A DNA stretch of 6,682 nucleotides, taken from positions 1 through 6,682 of the forward strand of contig CAKOON010000011.1 in assembly GCA_934098565.1 (NCBI GenBank). The letters run 5' to 3'. The DNA is from an uncultured Bacilli bacterium. GTDB lineage: Bacteria; Bacillota_I; Bacilli_A; RF39; UBA660. The translations under genes were made by a program, and so were the position numbers. This document shows, one piece after another, positions 1 to 5,900 of this stretch (the stretch's first letter is position 1; the number at the start of each line of letters is the position of its first letter). Below the pieces are notes generated by a model. That model was not told where the DNA came from. It ran no database searches and was given only the letters and a program-made list of their open reading frames with translations.

Positions 1-17
1 CTACTACTATGTTCATT

Positions 18-44
18 TTCTATGTCAGCTAGTATAACATAGAA
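18..44. repeat. Dyad overlapping the leftward -10 (possible operator)
   Basis: TTCTATGT (18-25) and ACATAGAA (37-44) are exact reverse complements, 8 bp each, with an 11-base centre holding the leftward -10 hexamer. A further CTATGT lies at 7-12, giving three copies of the same half-site within 36 bases. This suits a repressor site on the leftward promoter. A weak hairpin in RNA is the alternative. Confidence 0.4.
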
Positions 45-59
45 TTTAAAATAACCCAA
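31..59 (-). promoter_or_regulatory. Putative leftward, divergent promoter
   Basis: Read on the minus strand, TTGGGT (complement of 54-59) is separated by 17 bases from TATACT (complement of 31-36). The -10 is preceded by TG plus one base, an extended -10. This would drive a gene leaving the window at the left edge. A minus-strand ATG lies at 14-16 with an open frame to base 1, but it has no clear Shine-Dalgarno sequence, so no CDS is called. Confidence 0.4.
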
Positions 60-62
60 TGT

Positions 63-82
63 AAAAACATTTTTTCGTTTTT
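63..82. promoter_or_regulatory. Inverted repeat just upstream of the dinD -35 box (possible operator)
   Basis: AAAAAC (63-68) and GTTTTT (77-82) form a 6-bp inverted repeat with an 8-base centre, ending 3 bases before the -35 hexamer. A repressor or activator could bind here. It does not have the GAAC-N4-GTTC form of a Bacillota LexA box, and A/T homopolymer runs easily give such repeats by chance. Confidence 0.25.
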
Positions 83-85
83 GTA

Positions 86-114
86 TTGTAATCTCTATTT
101 AACTGTAGTATAAT
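86..114 (+). promoter_or_regulatory. Putative sigma-A-type promoter of dinD
   Basis: A -35-like TTGTAA (86-91) is separated by 17 bases from a perfect -10 hexamer TATAAT (109-114). Transcription would begin near 121, leaving a leader of about 26 bases that contains the GGAG site used by the ATG at 147. The hexamers and spacing are seen directly; promoter activity is inferred. Confidence 0.7.
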
Positions 115-133
115 ATCACAAATAATATGAAAT

Positions 134-149
134 GGAGATGAGTAAAATG
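134..149 (+). promoter_or_regulatory. Ribosome binding site that decides the dinD start
   Basis: GGAG at 134-137 is followed after 9 bases by ATG at 147. Two earlier in-frame ATGs (132 and 138) touch or overlap this site and have no Shine-Dalgarno sequence of their own, so the 147 start is preferred. Confidence 0.7.
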
Positions 150-983
150 CAACAATTAGAAAAAACTTCAAACTATACAAATGAAACCTTTGAAAGTATC
201 AAACATATTGATGAAACTGGAGCCGAATATTGGTATGCTAGAGAATTACAAAAAATTTTAGAATACACTGAATGGAGAAAATTCGAAAATGTTATTAACA
301 AAGCAATTATCTCTTGTGAAAACACTGGTATCAGCCGATTTGAACATTTTGTCGGCGCCGACAAAATGGTGTTAATTGGTTCTGGAGCCAAAAGAAAACA
401 AAAAGATTACAAACTAACTCGCTATGCATGTTACTTAATTGCTCAAAATGGTGATAGCAGAAAAAAAGTCATAGCTCTTGCCCAAACATATTTTGCAATT
501 CAAACAAGAAAACAAGAACTTACAGAAAAAGAATACTGTATGTTAACAGAAGACGAAAAAAGATTTTACCAAAGAAATCTAACAAGAAAAGGAAACTATT
601 CACTTAACCAAGCCGCAAAAAACGCAGGAGTAAAAAACTTTGATAAATTTCATAATGCAGGATATAAAGGATTATATAATGGAGAAACTGCTGACGATAT
701 AGCAAAAAGAAAAGGTCTACGATATAGAGAAGATATTTTAGATAATATGGGAAGTGAAGAGCTTGCAGCAAATCTATTTCGTATTACACAAACTGAATCA
801 AGATTAAAACGAGATAATATAGCAACTGAATCAGCTGCCAATAAAACCCATTATGAAGTTGGCTCAAAAATAAGAAATACAATAAAAGAACTTGGCGGCA
901 CTATGCCAGAAGATTTACCTACTCCTGAAAAAAGTTTAAAACAATTAGAAAAAGAAAAGAAAAAATTATTAGAAGTCAAATAA
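147..983 (+). CDS. dinD: DNA damage-inducible protein D (DinD family)
   Basis: The protein is 278 residues, close to E. coli DinD (about 274), and matches what I know of that family along its whole length. An N-terminal Bro-N-like part (about residues 14-125) has YWYARELQKILEY, then KMVLIGSGAKR, DYKLTRYACYLIAQNGD and ALAQTYFAIQTRKQEL. The C-terminal part has the DinD-typical GYKGLY, KRKGLRYREDILDNMGSEELAANLFRI-type stretch (about 186-212), THYEVG and KELGGTMPEDLPTP. In E. coli, DinD is SOS-induced and disassembles RecA filaments; a similar role here is inference. I chose the ATG at 147 because GGAG at 134-137 lies 9 bases upstream; the in-frame ATGs at 132 and 138 would overlap that site. A promoter fits upstream (86-114), but I see no standard Bacillota LexA box. 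The gene stands alone on the plus strand and converges with the ATPase gene. Oddity: codons 67-74 form a perfect 24-bp palindrome. Confidence 0.93.
   Translation: MQQLEKTSNYTNETFESIKHIDETGAEYWYARELQKILEYTEWRKFENVINKAIISCENTGISRFEHFVGADKMVLIGSGAKRKQKDYKLTRYACYLIAQNGDSRKKVIALAQTYFAIQTRKQELTEKEYCMLTEDEKRFYQRNLTRKGNYSLNQAAKNAGVKNFDKFHNAGYKGLYNGETADDIAKRKGLRYREDILDNMGSEELAANLFRITQTESRLKRDNIATESAANKTHYEVGSKIRNTIKELGGTMPEDLPTPEKSLKQLEKEKKKLLEVK
345..368. repeat. Perfect 24-bp palindrome inside dinD
   Basis: The 12-base arm CATTTTGTCGGC (345-356) is followed immediately by its exact reverse complement (357-368), with no spacer. Symmetry breaks at 344/369. The palindrome covers exactly eight codons, H67 to M74. 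Its core codons GTC GGC GCC GAC all end in C in a gene whose codons mostly end in A or T. The palindrome is seen directly; any role (operator, cruciform, mRNA hairpin, target site) is inference. Confidence 0.9.
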
Positions 984-1000
984 AGTTTTAATTCAAAAGT

Positions 1001-1036
1001 CACGGCCCATCTATATTCTAAAACAAATGTGCCGTG
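1001..1036. terminator. Shared hairpin between convergent dinD and ATPase genes, probable terminator
   Basis: CACGGC (1001-1006) pairs with GCCGTG (1031-1036). After one mismatch, CAT (1008-1010) pairs with ATG (1027-1029), leaving a 16-base loop. It begins 17 bases after the dinD stop and 21 bases after the ATPase stop. On the minus strand the stem is followed by ACTTTTG, a short T-run, so it is the better terminator for the ATPase gene. On the plus strand no T-run follows. Confidence 0.45.
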
Positions 1037-1057
1037 CCTCACCAATATATAAATTAA

Positions 1058-3658
1058 TTATGCTTCCTGTTTCCTCATATAAATAACCTTAACAAAATTC
1101 ATAGCAATAAACTTCTTTTGTAGCTCGACAATCACTATAGGAAGTAATGAAATAGCAATTGTAATAAACCATTGTGTCTGAGTTAGTGGAACTAGTTTAA
1201 ACACATCAGCTAATGCAGGAACTAATACAACAATTGTTTGAACTATAGCCCCTAATACAAAACTCCCAATCAAATACTTATTCTCAAATAACCCAATTTT
1301 AAATATAGATTGTTCACTTTTTATATTAAAACTGTGGACAAGTTCCAATAATCCTAAAGAAACAAACGCCATTGTTCTTGCAACCTCTAAATTATAATAT
1401 TTATTTCCTATTCCAAATGCAATAAGAGTCAAAACACCAAGCATAATCCCTTCAACAACGATTTTATTCCATAATCCATCTGCAAAAATACCTTTTTTGT
1501 TATCAATAGGTGGTCTTTTCATAATATCTTTTTCAGGTGGTTCTAATCCTATTGCAATTGCAGGCAAAGAATCTGTTACTAAATTAATCCATAATAATTG
1601 AATTGCCAATAATGGTGATTTTAAACCAAGAACAAGGCCCATAAATACAGTTACAATCTCCCCTATATTTGTTGCAATTAAAAAGTGAATTGCTTTTTTA
1701 ATATTATCATATATATTTCTACCTTGTTTTACAGCTTTAACAATCGTAACAAAATTATCATCTGCTAATATCATATCAGATGCATTTTTAGCAACATCTG
1801 TGCCGTTTTTTCCCATTGCAATTCCTATATCTGCACATTTTAATGCAGGACTGTCATTTACTCCATCTCCTGTCATAGCAACTACATTTCCTGCACTTTG
1901 CCAAGCTTTTACTATTCTAACTTTGTGTTCTGGAGTTACTCTTGCAAATACTGAATAATCTTTTATTTCTTTTACTAATTGTTCTTGTGAAATTCTATCA
2001 AGTTCTTTTCCTGTTATTGCCTTATCACGTGGTTCTAAAATATTCAACTCTTTTGCAATTGCTTTAGCTGTTGCAATGTGGTCACCAGTAATCATGACAG
2101 TTTTAATTCCTGCTCTTTTACAAGTACGTACCGCTTCTTTTACACCTTCTCTTGGAGGATCTATCATTCCAATTAAGCCAACAAAATTCAAATTATCTTC
2201 TAATAGATTCATTTCTGAACTTCTAGGTAAACTGTCAATCTCTTTATATGCTACCGCAATTACTCTTAAAGCCTTTTCAGCCATTTGCTGATTTTCAACT
2301 TCAATTCTGTGTTTTTCCATACTCATTAAATTACATTTATTAAGTAATATATCTGGAGCACCTTTGGTTATAACAAGGTATTTTCCTCTATTTTTATGTA
2401 TTGTTGTCATCATTTTACGGTTTGAATCAAATGGAATTTCTGCCACTCTTGGCATTTCTTTATATAATTCATTTTTATTCAAATTATGTTTAAGTCCATT
2501 TTGTACTAATGCAATTTCTGTAGGCTCTCCATTTACTTTTGTTTGTCCATTTTGATGAATAATATTACTATCTGTACACATTGTAGCCAATTTACTTGCT
2601 AACATTGTATCTCTAGCTTTTATTTCTACAACAGTCATTTTATTTTGAGTTAAAGTTCCTGTTTTATCTGAACAAATAACATTACTACACCCTAATGTTT
2701 CAACTGCTGGCAATTTTCTTATTATACTATTATTTTTTGCCATTTTGCTTACACCAATTGATAGCATAATCGTTACAATTGCAGGTAATCCTTCTGGGAT
2801 TGCTGCAACAGCTAACCCTACTGATGTCATAAACATTTCAATTGGGTCTATATGTTTTATCATCCCTATAAAAAATATAAGTGCACAAATTACTAAACAT
2901 ACTATTCCTAATGTTTTTCCAACTTGTGCTAACTTCTTTTGAATTGGCGTCTCTGGAGTTTCATCTTCCATAATCATATTTGCAATTTTACCTACTTTTG
3001 TATTCATACCAGTTTCAGTTACTACTGCTTTTCCATGACCATTTACTACAATACTTGCCATAAAAGCCATGTTTAACATGTCCCCTAATGGCACATCATT
3101 TTGCGCCACCATATCAGCATTTTTTAATACTGGCTCTGTTTCTCCTGTTAAACTTGATTCTTCTATTTTTAAATTATGACTTTCTAATAATCTACAATCT
3201 GCTGGTACGTAAATTCCTGCTTCCAATTCTACAATATCTCCTGGCACTAAATCTTCTGCATGGATTTCTTGTACTCTTCCATCTCTTATTACTTTAGCTT
3301 TAGGCGGAGTCATTTGTTTTAATGCTTCTATTGATTTTTCTGCTTTTGCTTCTTGTATTACTCCCATTAATGCATTAAACACTACAATTGCAATAATTAT
3401 TATTGAATCCACATAGTCATTTTCTCCTTGAAAATATGAAGTAACCGCTGATAAAATTGATGCTATTATCAAAATAATAATCATAAAATCATTAAATTGT
3501 TTTATAAATTTTACTAATAATGTTTCTTTCTTTTTTTCTTCTAATTTATTACTCCCATATTTTTGTTTTCTTAAAAGTACTTCTCTTTGTGATAATCCAA
3601 CACCTTGCTTTGTCCTTAGTTTCTGTACAACATCTTCTTTTCTTAAAGTTTCCCACAT
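1058..3658 (-). CDS. Cation-translocating P-type ATPase, type II, probable Ca2+ pump
   Basis: This 866-residue protein is full length for bacterial SERCA-like pumps, which use ATP to move Ca2+ out across the membrane. Landmarks in order: the N-terminal cation-ATPase domain (about 1-70); M1-M2 (about 55-102); actuator loop with TGE (171-173); M3-M4 (about 247-300) with PEGLP (288-292); phosphorylation motif DKTGT, with D331 the phosphorylated Asp; nucleotide-binding KGAPD (432-436); TGD (524-526); hinge GDGVND (597-602); and six C-terminal membrane helices. Ca2+ ligands of SERCA have counterparts: E289 (M4), N664 and E667 (M5, NIGE), N692, T695 and D696 (M6, NLVTD), E772 (M8), so both sites look intact. 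The start ATG has AGGAGG (3665-3670) 6 bases upstream. It is last in a possible leftward operon, 57 bases after the BofC-like gene. Ca2+ specificity is inferred from motifs. Confidence 0.95.
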   Translation of the reverse strand: MWETLRKEDVVQKLRTKQGVGLSQREVLLRKQKYGSNKLEEKKKETLLVKFIKQFNDFMIIILIIASILSAVTSYFQGENDYVDSIIIIAIVVFNALMGVIQEAKAEKSIEALKQMTPPKAKVIRDGRVQEIHAEDLVPGDIVELEAGIYVPADCRLLESHNLKIEESSLTGETEPVLKNADMVAQNDVPLGDMLNMAFMASIVVNGHGKAVVTETGMNTKVGKIANMIMEDETPETPIQKKLAQVGKTLGIVCLVICALIFFIGMIKHIDPIEMFMTSVGLAVAAIPEGLPAIVTIMLSIGVSKMAKNNSIIRKLPAVETLGCSNVICSDKTGTLTQNKMTVVEIKARDTMLASKLATMCTDSNIIHQNGQTKVNGEPTEIALVQNGLKHNLNKNELYKEMPRVAEIPFDSNRKMMTTIHKNRGKYLVITKGAPDILLNKCNLMSMEKHRIEVENQQMAEKALRVIAVAYKEIDSLPRSSEMNLLEDNLNFVGLIGMIDPPREGVKEAVRTCKRAGIKTVMITGDHIATAKAIAKELNILEPRDKAITGKELDRISQEQLVKEIKDYSVFARVTPEHKVRIVKAWQSAGNVVAMTGDGVNDSPALKCADIGIAMGKNGTDVAKNASDMILADDNFVTIVKAVKQGRNIYDNIKKAIHFLIATNIGEIVTVFMGLVLGLKSPLLAIQLLWINLVTDSLPAIAIGLEPPEKDIMKRPPIDNKKGIFADGLWNKIVVEGIMLGVLTLIAFGIGNKYYNLEVARTMAFVSLGLLELVHSFNIKSEQSIFKIGLFENKYLIGSFVLGAIVQTIVVLVPALADVFKLVPLTQTQWFITIAISLLPIVIVELQKKFIAMNFVKVIYMRKQEA

Positions 3659-3664
3659 AATTTT

Positions 3665-3670
3665 CCTCCT
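3665..3670 (-). promoter_or_regulatory. Strong ribosome binding site of the ATPase gene
   Basis: On the minus strand AGGAGG sits 6 bases before the ATG, a full-consensus Shine-Dalgarno sequence and the best in the window. I found no convincing promoter in the 57-base gap upstream, which favours cotranscription with the BofC-like gene. Confidence 0.75.
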
Positions 3671-3715
3671 CGTTAATCTCTTTAGTTTAATTTTATGTGG
3701 CTTGTCTTTAATTTA

Positions 3716-4327
3716 TTACTCAAAATCTTCAATAACTTGATTTAATTCTTCTTTTCCATATATCTCTAATCCATCTTGCATATTAAGTAAATCTGTTTCT
3801 GTAAGATATTCACTTGAAATATTAGTTTTTTCATAAAGAGTTTCTGTTCCGTCATTATTTACAGTATATACAACAACTTTTCCATCTTCTATTTTTAGTT
3901 TAAAATGTTCCCCACAAACATCATCAAATTCTTTATATAATGTTATTTTTCCTTTTTCAAATCCTATTACTTCCCAATCAGAATATTTTTCTTGAACTTG
4001 TTCTTTTGTTAAGTTTACTAATTCTTTTGGTAGCTCTACATATTCGTTTATTGTATGGTCACATTTTGTATAATATTTTTTTAATATTAATATTGCGTTT
4101 GCAGCTACTTTTTCTTCTGTTGATGATACTTCTGTTGTATTCTGGTTTGCCATCTGCTCTTCTTTATATTCTTCTGTGCATTCATCTTCTATTTTTTCCG
4201 ATATATAAGTATTTGTTTCTGGTATTGTTTCACTTTTTTTATTTTGCCTTACTATAAAGTATGTTGCAATTCCTGCACATATTGCTAATACTACACTTAT
4301 AATTATGATTTTCCCTGTGTTTTTCAT
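3716..4327 (-). CDS. Membrane-anchored BofC-like protein (BofC C-terminal domain)
   Basis: The protein is 203 residues from the ATG at 4327. It has a short basic start and one membrane helix (about residues 7-26), with no lipobox, so it should be an anchored extracytoplasmic protein. An acidic, Ser/Thr-rich linker follows (about 32-75). Then comes a BofC-N-like part (about 76-137) with a YSDWEVIGFEKGKITLYKE stretch, and a BofC-C-like part (about 138-203) with GEHFKLKIEDGKVVVY and the closing pattern of paired acidic helices ending IEDFE. In Bacillus subtilis, BofC inhibits the SpoIVB protease in the sigma-K checkpoint between forespore and mother cell; related proteins are common in Clostridia with unknown roles. 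Three cysteines (50, 89, 138) lie in the exported part. An in-frame GTG at 4336 is a possible start but lies only 2 bases after GGAAGG; the ATG lies 11 after it. The domain call is from memory of the family. Confidence 0.7.
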   Translation of the reverse strand: MKNTGKIIIISVVLAICAGIATYFIVRQNKKSETIPETNTYISEKIEDECTEEYKEEQMANQNTTEVSSTEEKVAANAILILKKYYTKCDHTINEYVELPKELVNLTKEQVQEKYSDWEVIGFEKGKITLYKEFDDVCGEHFKLKIEDGKVVVYTVNNDGTETLYEKTNISSEYLTETDLLNMQDGLEIYGKEELNQVIEDFE

Positions 4328-4334
4328 TTTTCTC

Positions 4335-4370
4335 ACAACCTTCCGTTTTTCATATTATTACCAAGGTTGT
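4335..4370 (-). promoter_or_regulatory. Hairpin that would cover the ribosome binding site of the BofC-like gene
   Basis: On the minus-strand transcript ACAACCTT (4370-4363) is followed after 20 bases by its exact complement AAGGTTGT (4342-4335). The 3' arm contains the AAGG of the only Shine-Dalgarno candidate, GGAAGG (4344-4339), and the GTG at 4336. Pairing would hide the site and lower translation unless the stem is opened. The hairpin also starts 19 bases after the Bro-N stop, so it could instead act as a 3' stem for that gene, but no T-run follows it in this direction. Confidence 0.45.
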
Positions 4371-4389
4371 AATTTTTATACAAAAACTC

Positions 4390-5238
4390 CTAATTATTCT
4401 CTTTTTCACTTTCTATATACTTATATGATATCTTATTGCTTTGACTTATAACAGATTCTCCAAGTTCACCTTCTAATTCATCTCTTGCTATTTTTGCAAT
4501 TTTCCCTCCCTTTTTAGCAACTTTTATGTTTTCTCTTAATCCTTGTGGTTTCTTTTTCTCTGTAATTCTTTTAGTCGCTTCTTCTGACAAATCAGTTAAT
4601 ATTAATTCTATATTATCCATATTATCTCTTAAATTTTCTTTTCTCAGTCCTTTATATTGTTTATATTCTTTTGCGGACATTCCTGACCAAGCTTTATAAA
4701 TTTCATTAGTTAAAATTGCATATTCAATATTATCTTTAACTCCGTTTTCTTTCCAGAGATCTGTTAATTTTTTTCTCTCTTGCAAAGCTTTCATTCGTTT
4801 TGAAATCCATTCTTCTTCATATCCTTTTTTTCTATACAAATCAATTGCTCTTTGCAAAGTAATCGATGGATCAAAAGTCTCGTTAATCCTCTCCTTTCCT
4901 AAATTAGCTAACCATCTCTTTATTGGTTCTGCATTTTTTGATGGAATAGATTCAATAATCCTAAACATTTCTTCTATGTCACATACATCAGTCATTCTAT
5001 ATTTTCCATCTTGCGCCTTTAGTTTCAACTGGTGACATTTTGTCACCAGTTCATCTCCTTCAAGTTTTAATCTTTGTTTTAATTTATTCCAATACTTTCT
5101 TCCATCCTTACTGGCTGTTACTACTTCCACTATATCAACAATACTAATATAATATTTTTCTTTTTTCTTATCCCATACTGTTCTTATAGTTTGAGTATCA
5201 AAAATTTTGTTAATTATTTTAATTTCTTCATTATTCAT
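4390..5238 (-). CDS. Bro-N domain protein, phage antirepressor-like
   Basis: A 282-residue soluble protein of the Bro-N/antirepressor type found on many Bacillota and Bacteroidota chromosomes. The Bro-N region (about 10-115) has VWDKKKEKYYISIVDIVEVV, the family motif LVTKCHQLKL (64-73), KYRMTDV (79-85) and IPSKNAEPIKRWLANLG (98-114). The rest has YEEEWISKRMKALQERKKLTD, EYAILTNEIYKAWSG and a C-terminal KGLRKENLRDNM element (196-207) that resembles KGLRYREDILDNM of the DinD in this window. Bro-N proteins of phages and insect viruses bind DNA or act as antirepressors; the role of chromosomal versions is unknown. AAGGAG (5249-5254) lies 10 bases before the start. It begins 44 bases after comEC on the same strand, an unusual neighbour, and no other phage gene is present. 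A perfect inverted repeat (5027-5051) sits over the codons for residues 63-71. Confidence 0.85.
   Translation of the reverse strand: MNNEEIKIINKIFDTQTIRTVWDKKKEKYYISIVDIVEVVTASKDGRKYWNKLKQRLKLEGDELVTKCHQLKLKAQDGKYRMTDVCDIEEMFRIIESIPSKNAEPIKRWLANLGKERINETFDPSITLQRAIDLYRKKGYEEEWISKRMKALQERKKLTDLWKENGVKDNIEYAILTNEIYKAWSGMSAKEYKQYKGLRKENLRDNMDNIELILTDLSEEATKRITEKKKPQGLRENIKVAKKGGKIAKIARDELEGELGESVISQSNKISYKYIESEKENN
5027..5051. repeat. Perfect 11-bp inverted repeat inside the Bro-N gene
   Basis: AACTGGTGACA (5027-5037) and TGTCACCAGTT (5041-5051) are exact reverse complements around a TTT centre. On the coding strand it spans the codons for residues 63-71 (ELVTKCHQL), using CTG, GTG, CAC, CAG and TTG, which are uncommon choices in this AT-rich gene. 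The amino-acid motif is family-conserved, but the codon choice that makes the DNA symmetric is not required by it. Function unknown; an operator or mRNA hairpin are the simplest options. Confidence 0.88.
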
Positions 5239-5248
5239 ATCTTAATCT

Positions 5249-5254
5249 CTCCTT
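5249..5254 (-). promoter_or_regulatory. Ribosome binding site of the Bro-N gene
   Basis: On the minus strand AAGGAG lies 10 bases before the ATG at 5238, in the 44-base gap after the comEC stop. It supports this start and independent translation of the Bro-N gene within the leftward transcript. Confidence 0.65.
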
Positions 5255-5282
5255 ATTTTCTCGTTTAATTTTGTAACTCTGC

Positions 5283-5900
5283 TTAACTCGTATCCAAAAA
5301 GCCTTCTATCCTCACTTTATTTCCATCAATTATAATCATTATTTCTCCAGAAATATCAGTCCTATAAATCTTCACATTTTTATCATTCAAAGTTTCCAAA
5401 GTTTTCTCAGAAGGATGTCCAAACTTATTATCTTTGCCTACTCCGATAACAGCATATTTAGGATTAACTGCGTTTATAAATTCTTTTATAGAAGAAGTTT
5501 TAGAACCATGGTGGGCAACTTTTAAAATATCAGCTTTTAATAGCTCTTGTTTATTAATATATTTTGAAAGAATTGCCTTTTCTGCAATCTCTTCAATATC
5601 ACCTGTAAACAACATTGAAAAATTCTTATATATTAGCTTACATACTAACGAATTATTATTTATAGCATTATCAGAAATCATATTTGTGCTTGTCGGCCAT
5701 AATACATAGAAATATAAGTTAGTCTCAATTTGAATTTTATTTCCGGCTTCTACTACATGTGCATTAACTTTCTTCATATTAACTATTCTTTGGAATTCTT
5801 TATAATTCTCAGAAGATTCATATTGCTTCCCTATAATTACTGTTTCTACTTTAATTTCTTGTAAAATATGTAACAATCCGCCGAACATGGTCGTTATCAA
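5283..5900 (-). CDS. comEC: ComEC downstream fragment: rest of the metallo-beta-lactamase domain
   Basis: This frame supplies the part of the MBL domain missing from the upstream fragment: GGLLHILQEIKVETVIIGKQ, then LLFTGDIEE with the metal-bridging Asp, VAHHGSKTS with the late His, and YAVIGVGKDNKFGHPSE near the end. The ATG at 5900 is very likely not a real start: the first five residues (MITTM) are out-of-frame reading of the HFDNDHV codons, and no Shine-Dalgarno sequence precedes it. As a separate protein it would lack the first metal-binding motif and should be inactive. Confidence 0.75.
   Translation of the reverse strand: MITTMFGGLLHILQEIKVETVIIGKQYESSENYKEFQRIVNMKKVNAHVVEAGNKIQIETNLYFYVLWPTSTNMISDNAINNNSLVCKLIYKNFSMLFTGDIEEIAEKAILSKYINKQELLKADILKVAHHGSKTSSIKEFINAVNPKYAVIGVGKDNKFGHPSEKTLETLNDKNVKIYRTDISGEIMIIIDGNKVRIEGFLDTS

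Noticed and set aside
61..131. A LexA (SOS) box upstream of dinD
   Set aside because: I looked for GAAC-N4-GTTC or close variants on both strands and saw none. The only symmetric sequence is AAAAAC/GTTTTT with an 8-base centre. Damage control of this dinD is therefore not supported by the visible sequence.
173..1045. Minus-strand open frames opposite dinD (173-391, 650-841, 851-1045)
   Set aside because: They are shadows of dinD, without start signals or recognizable motifs; the last one also runs through the convergent hairpin.
2081..2089. GTCACCAGT in the ATPase gene matches part of the Bro-N inverted repeat
   Set aside because: It is a single half without a partner and encodes the invariant ITGD motif, so the match is best taken as chance.
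2076..3297. Plus-strand open frames opposite the ATPase gene (2076-2291, 2364-2555, 2745-2942, 3088-3297)
   Set aside because: They lie wholly inside the well-supported ATPase gene, have low-complexity hydrophobic translations and no ribosome binding sites.
3940..4257. Plus-strand frame encoding a Leu/Phe/Ile-rich 105-residue product
   Set aside because: It is the antisense of the acidic and Lys-rich BofC-like gene, which gives such a composition automatically.
4335..4380. A rightward intrinsic terminator (AAGGTTGT then AATTTTTAT on the plus strand)
   Set aside because: The stem and T-rich tail look like a terminator on the plus strand, but there is no plus-strand gene upstream for it to end. 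It could at most stop antisense transcripts.
5434..5709. Plus-strand 91-residue frame opposite comEC
   Set aside because: It is antisense to the conserved metallo-beta-lactamase domain with no supporting start signal.
5878..5890. Programmed +1 frameshifting in comEC
   Set aside because: GTT followed by C is not a good slip site for valine tRNA, and no stimulatory stop codon or stem was seen. A mutation or sequence error is simpler.
5283..5900. An independent small metallo-beta-lactamase starting at 5900
   Set aside because: The first residues are an out-of-frame reading of the ComEC HFDNDHV codons, there is no Shine-Dalgarno sequence, and the rest continues ComEC exactly after a one-base correction.
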